Positions 31,082 to 31,825 of a stretch of DNA of 31,825 nt are shown here, piece after piece. Position 1 is the stretch's first letter. Every line of letters begins with the position of its first letter. The notes below the pieces were generated by a model that saw only the letters and a list, made by a program, of their open reading frames with translations, was not told where the DNA came from and did not search any database. Position numbers and translations under genes: made by a program. The stretch is from Nitrospiraceae bacterium (GTDB lineage: Bacteria > Nitrospirota > Nitrospiria > Nitrospirales > Nitrospiraceae), in contig SYGW01000123.1 of NCBI GenBank assembly GCA_005800255.1, positions 1 to 31,825 of the forward strand, written 5' to 3'.

Positions 31082-31825
31082 TTATACTGCGATGGCGTCC
31101 TGCTTGCTCTTTCCTTCGCGAACGTAGATCGGCACATCCTTGATATCCCAGACCAGCCCCACCATTTCCATCAGTCTCAGGCAATAGTAGGTCATGTCGA
31201 TTTCCCACCAGTAGAACCCCTGTCTGGTGGAGGCGGGATAGTAGTGGTGGTTGTTGTGCCACCCTTCGCCCATCGTGATCAGCGCCAGTATGAAGTTATT
31301 GCGGCTGGTATCGCCCGTTTCGTAGCGCTGTGAGCCATAAACGTGCGACAGCGAATTAATGGTGCAGGTGCCATGAATCAGCGCCACCGTCGACACGAAG
31401 AAGCCCCAAATCAACATCTGGGGGCCGTTGGTGCCGAGGCCTGGTGCATAGGCTTCCAGCAACATGCCCAGTCCGAACATGCCGAACCCGGCGATGGTGG
31501 GGACGAGGATATCGAAACGGTCCAGGAAGCGGAGTTCGGGGAACTTTGCGAAGTCTGCAATGTTCTTCAAGCGAGGGGCGAAGTGCGTTTGTGACGTGAA
31601 CCAGCCCATATGGGACCAGAGAAACCCTCCATGCAGCGGAGAATGGACGTCATCCGGCGTATCCGAAGCGATGTGATGGTGCCGATGGTGCCCGGCCCAC
31701 CAGAGGGGACCTCGTTGGGCGCAGGAGCCTCCCAGAACGGCAAAGGCAAATTGACAGGCGCGGGATGTCTTGAAGGTCCTGTGCGAGAAGTAGCGGTGGT
31801 ACCAGCCGGTGATGGCGAACATTCG
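31082..31825 (-). CDS. Acyl-CoA/acyl-lipid desaturase (delta-9 type), 5' end outside window
   Basis: At least 246 residues of a membrane di-iron fatty acid desaturase are present. The three histidine boxes are HRYFSH, HHRHHH and HNNHH, the set of the stearoyl-CoA desaturase class that introduces a cis double bond near carbon 9. Two helix pairs lie between them. A frame Met is present near the right edge (MFAITGWYHRYFSH), but family members have about 50-60 residues including two helices before this point, so the true start is beyond the window. It would tune membrane fluidity. It converges on the gene ending at 31038. Confidence 0.88.
   Translation of the reverse strand, partial: RMFAITGWYHRYFSHRTFKTSRACQFAFAVLGGSCAQRGPLWWAGHHRHHHIASDTPDDVHSPLHGGFLWSHMGWFTSQTHFAPRLKNIADFAKFPELRFLDRFDILVPTIAGFGMFGLGMLLEAYAPGLGTNGPQMLIWGFFVSTVALIHGTCTINSLSHVYGSQRYETGDTSRNNFILALITMGEGWHNNHHYYPASTRQGFYWWEIDMTYYCLRLMEMVGLVWDIKDVPIYVREGKSKQDAIAV

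Noticed and set aside
1..31825. CRISPR array, tRNA, rRNA, insertion sequence, integrase, prophage, toxin-antitoxin pair or biosynthetic cluster
   Set aside because: None was seen: no regularly spaced repeats, no cloverleaf or rRNA segments, no transposase-like frames, and gene functions are mostly housekeeping.

Overview
The window looks like ordinary chromosome from a GC-rich, Gram-negative autotroph or micro-aerobe, most likely Nitrospira (Nitrospirota). This is an inference. It rests on the two-subunit pyruvate carboxylase, many short single-gene or two-gene transcription units, and long imperfect palindromes between genes of a type I associate with Nitrospira genomes. I see no rRNA, tRNA, insertion sequence, prophage, integrase or CRISPR array. 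Both ends cut a gene: a tRNA nucleotidyltransferase/poly(A) polymerase C-terminus at the left and a fatty acid desaturase at the right.

Layout, left to right. (1) 1-5417: the truncated nucleotidyltransferase; a DUF6573-like gene broken by an in-frame TGA; a J-domain protein; then a leftward coupled trio of aminotransferase, DUF3365 haem protein and amidohydrolase. (2) 5551-9061: a CPBP intramembrane protease, a YeeZ-like SDR protein and a sterol-desaturase-type hydroxylase. (3) 9139-15872: a leftward pair, a membrane-anchored MutS-like ATPase and a three-domain LplT-PlsC-acyl-ACP synthetase (phospholipid repair), divergent from prmA and a MOSC protein. (4) 16000-17941: an HU protein divergent from a SAM methyltransferase coupled to an exported SUMF1-domain protein. 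(5) 17990-27079: a long leftward run read pycA, pycB, lipoprotein hydrolase, lipoprotein Tpx, tenA, thiD, a 12-TM His-rich membrane protein and a cytosolic hydrolase. tenA and thiD are thiamine-pyrimidine salvage genes but are separated by a terminator and a new promoter. (6) 27260-31825: a leftward set of FmdB zinc ribbon, PstS-like binding protein and IPT/TIG protein; rightward small genes of 58 and 69 aa, an EamA transporter and a conserved unknown; then the desaturase.

The clearest unusual signals are not a new multi-gene system. They are: (a) the in-frame TGA at codon 31 of a gene whose promoter places the upstream ATG at the transcription start; (b) two copies, in opposite orientation, of a ~130-nt palindromic element, plus a second family of short inverted words, all at convergent gene ends; (c) a thiD leader with a good promoter, a palindrome just upstream and a 30-codon ORF ending 7 nt before thiD; (d) three probable leaderless starts; (e) variant proteins: a Tpx lipoprotein without a resolving Cys, a SUMF1 protein without the catalytic Cys pair, and a MutS-like ATPase with membrane segments. 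I found no convincing undescribed defence or biosynthetic system.
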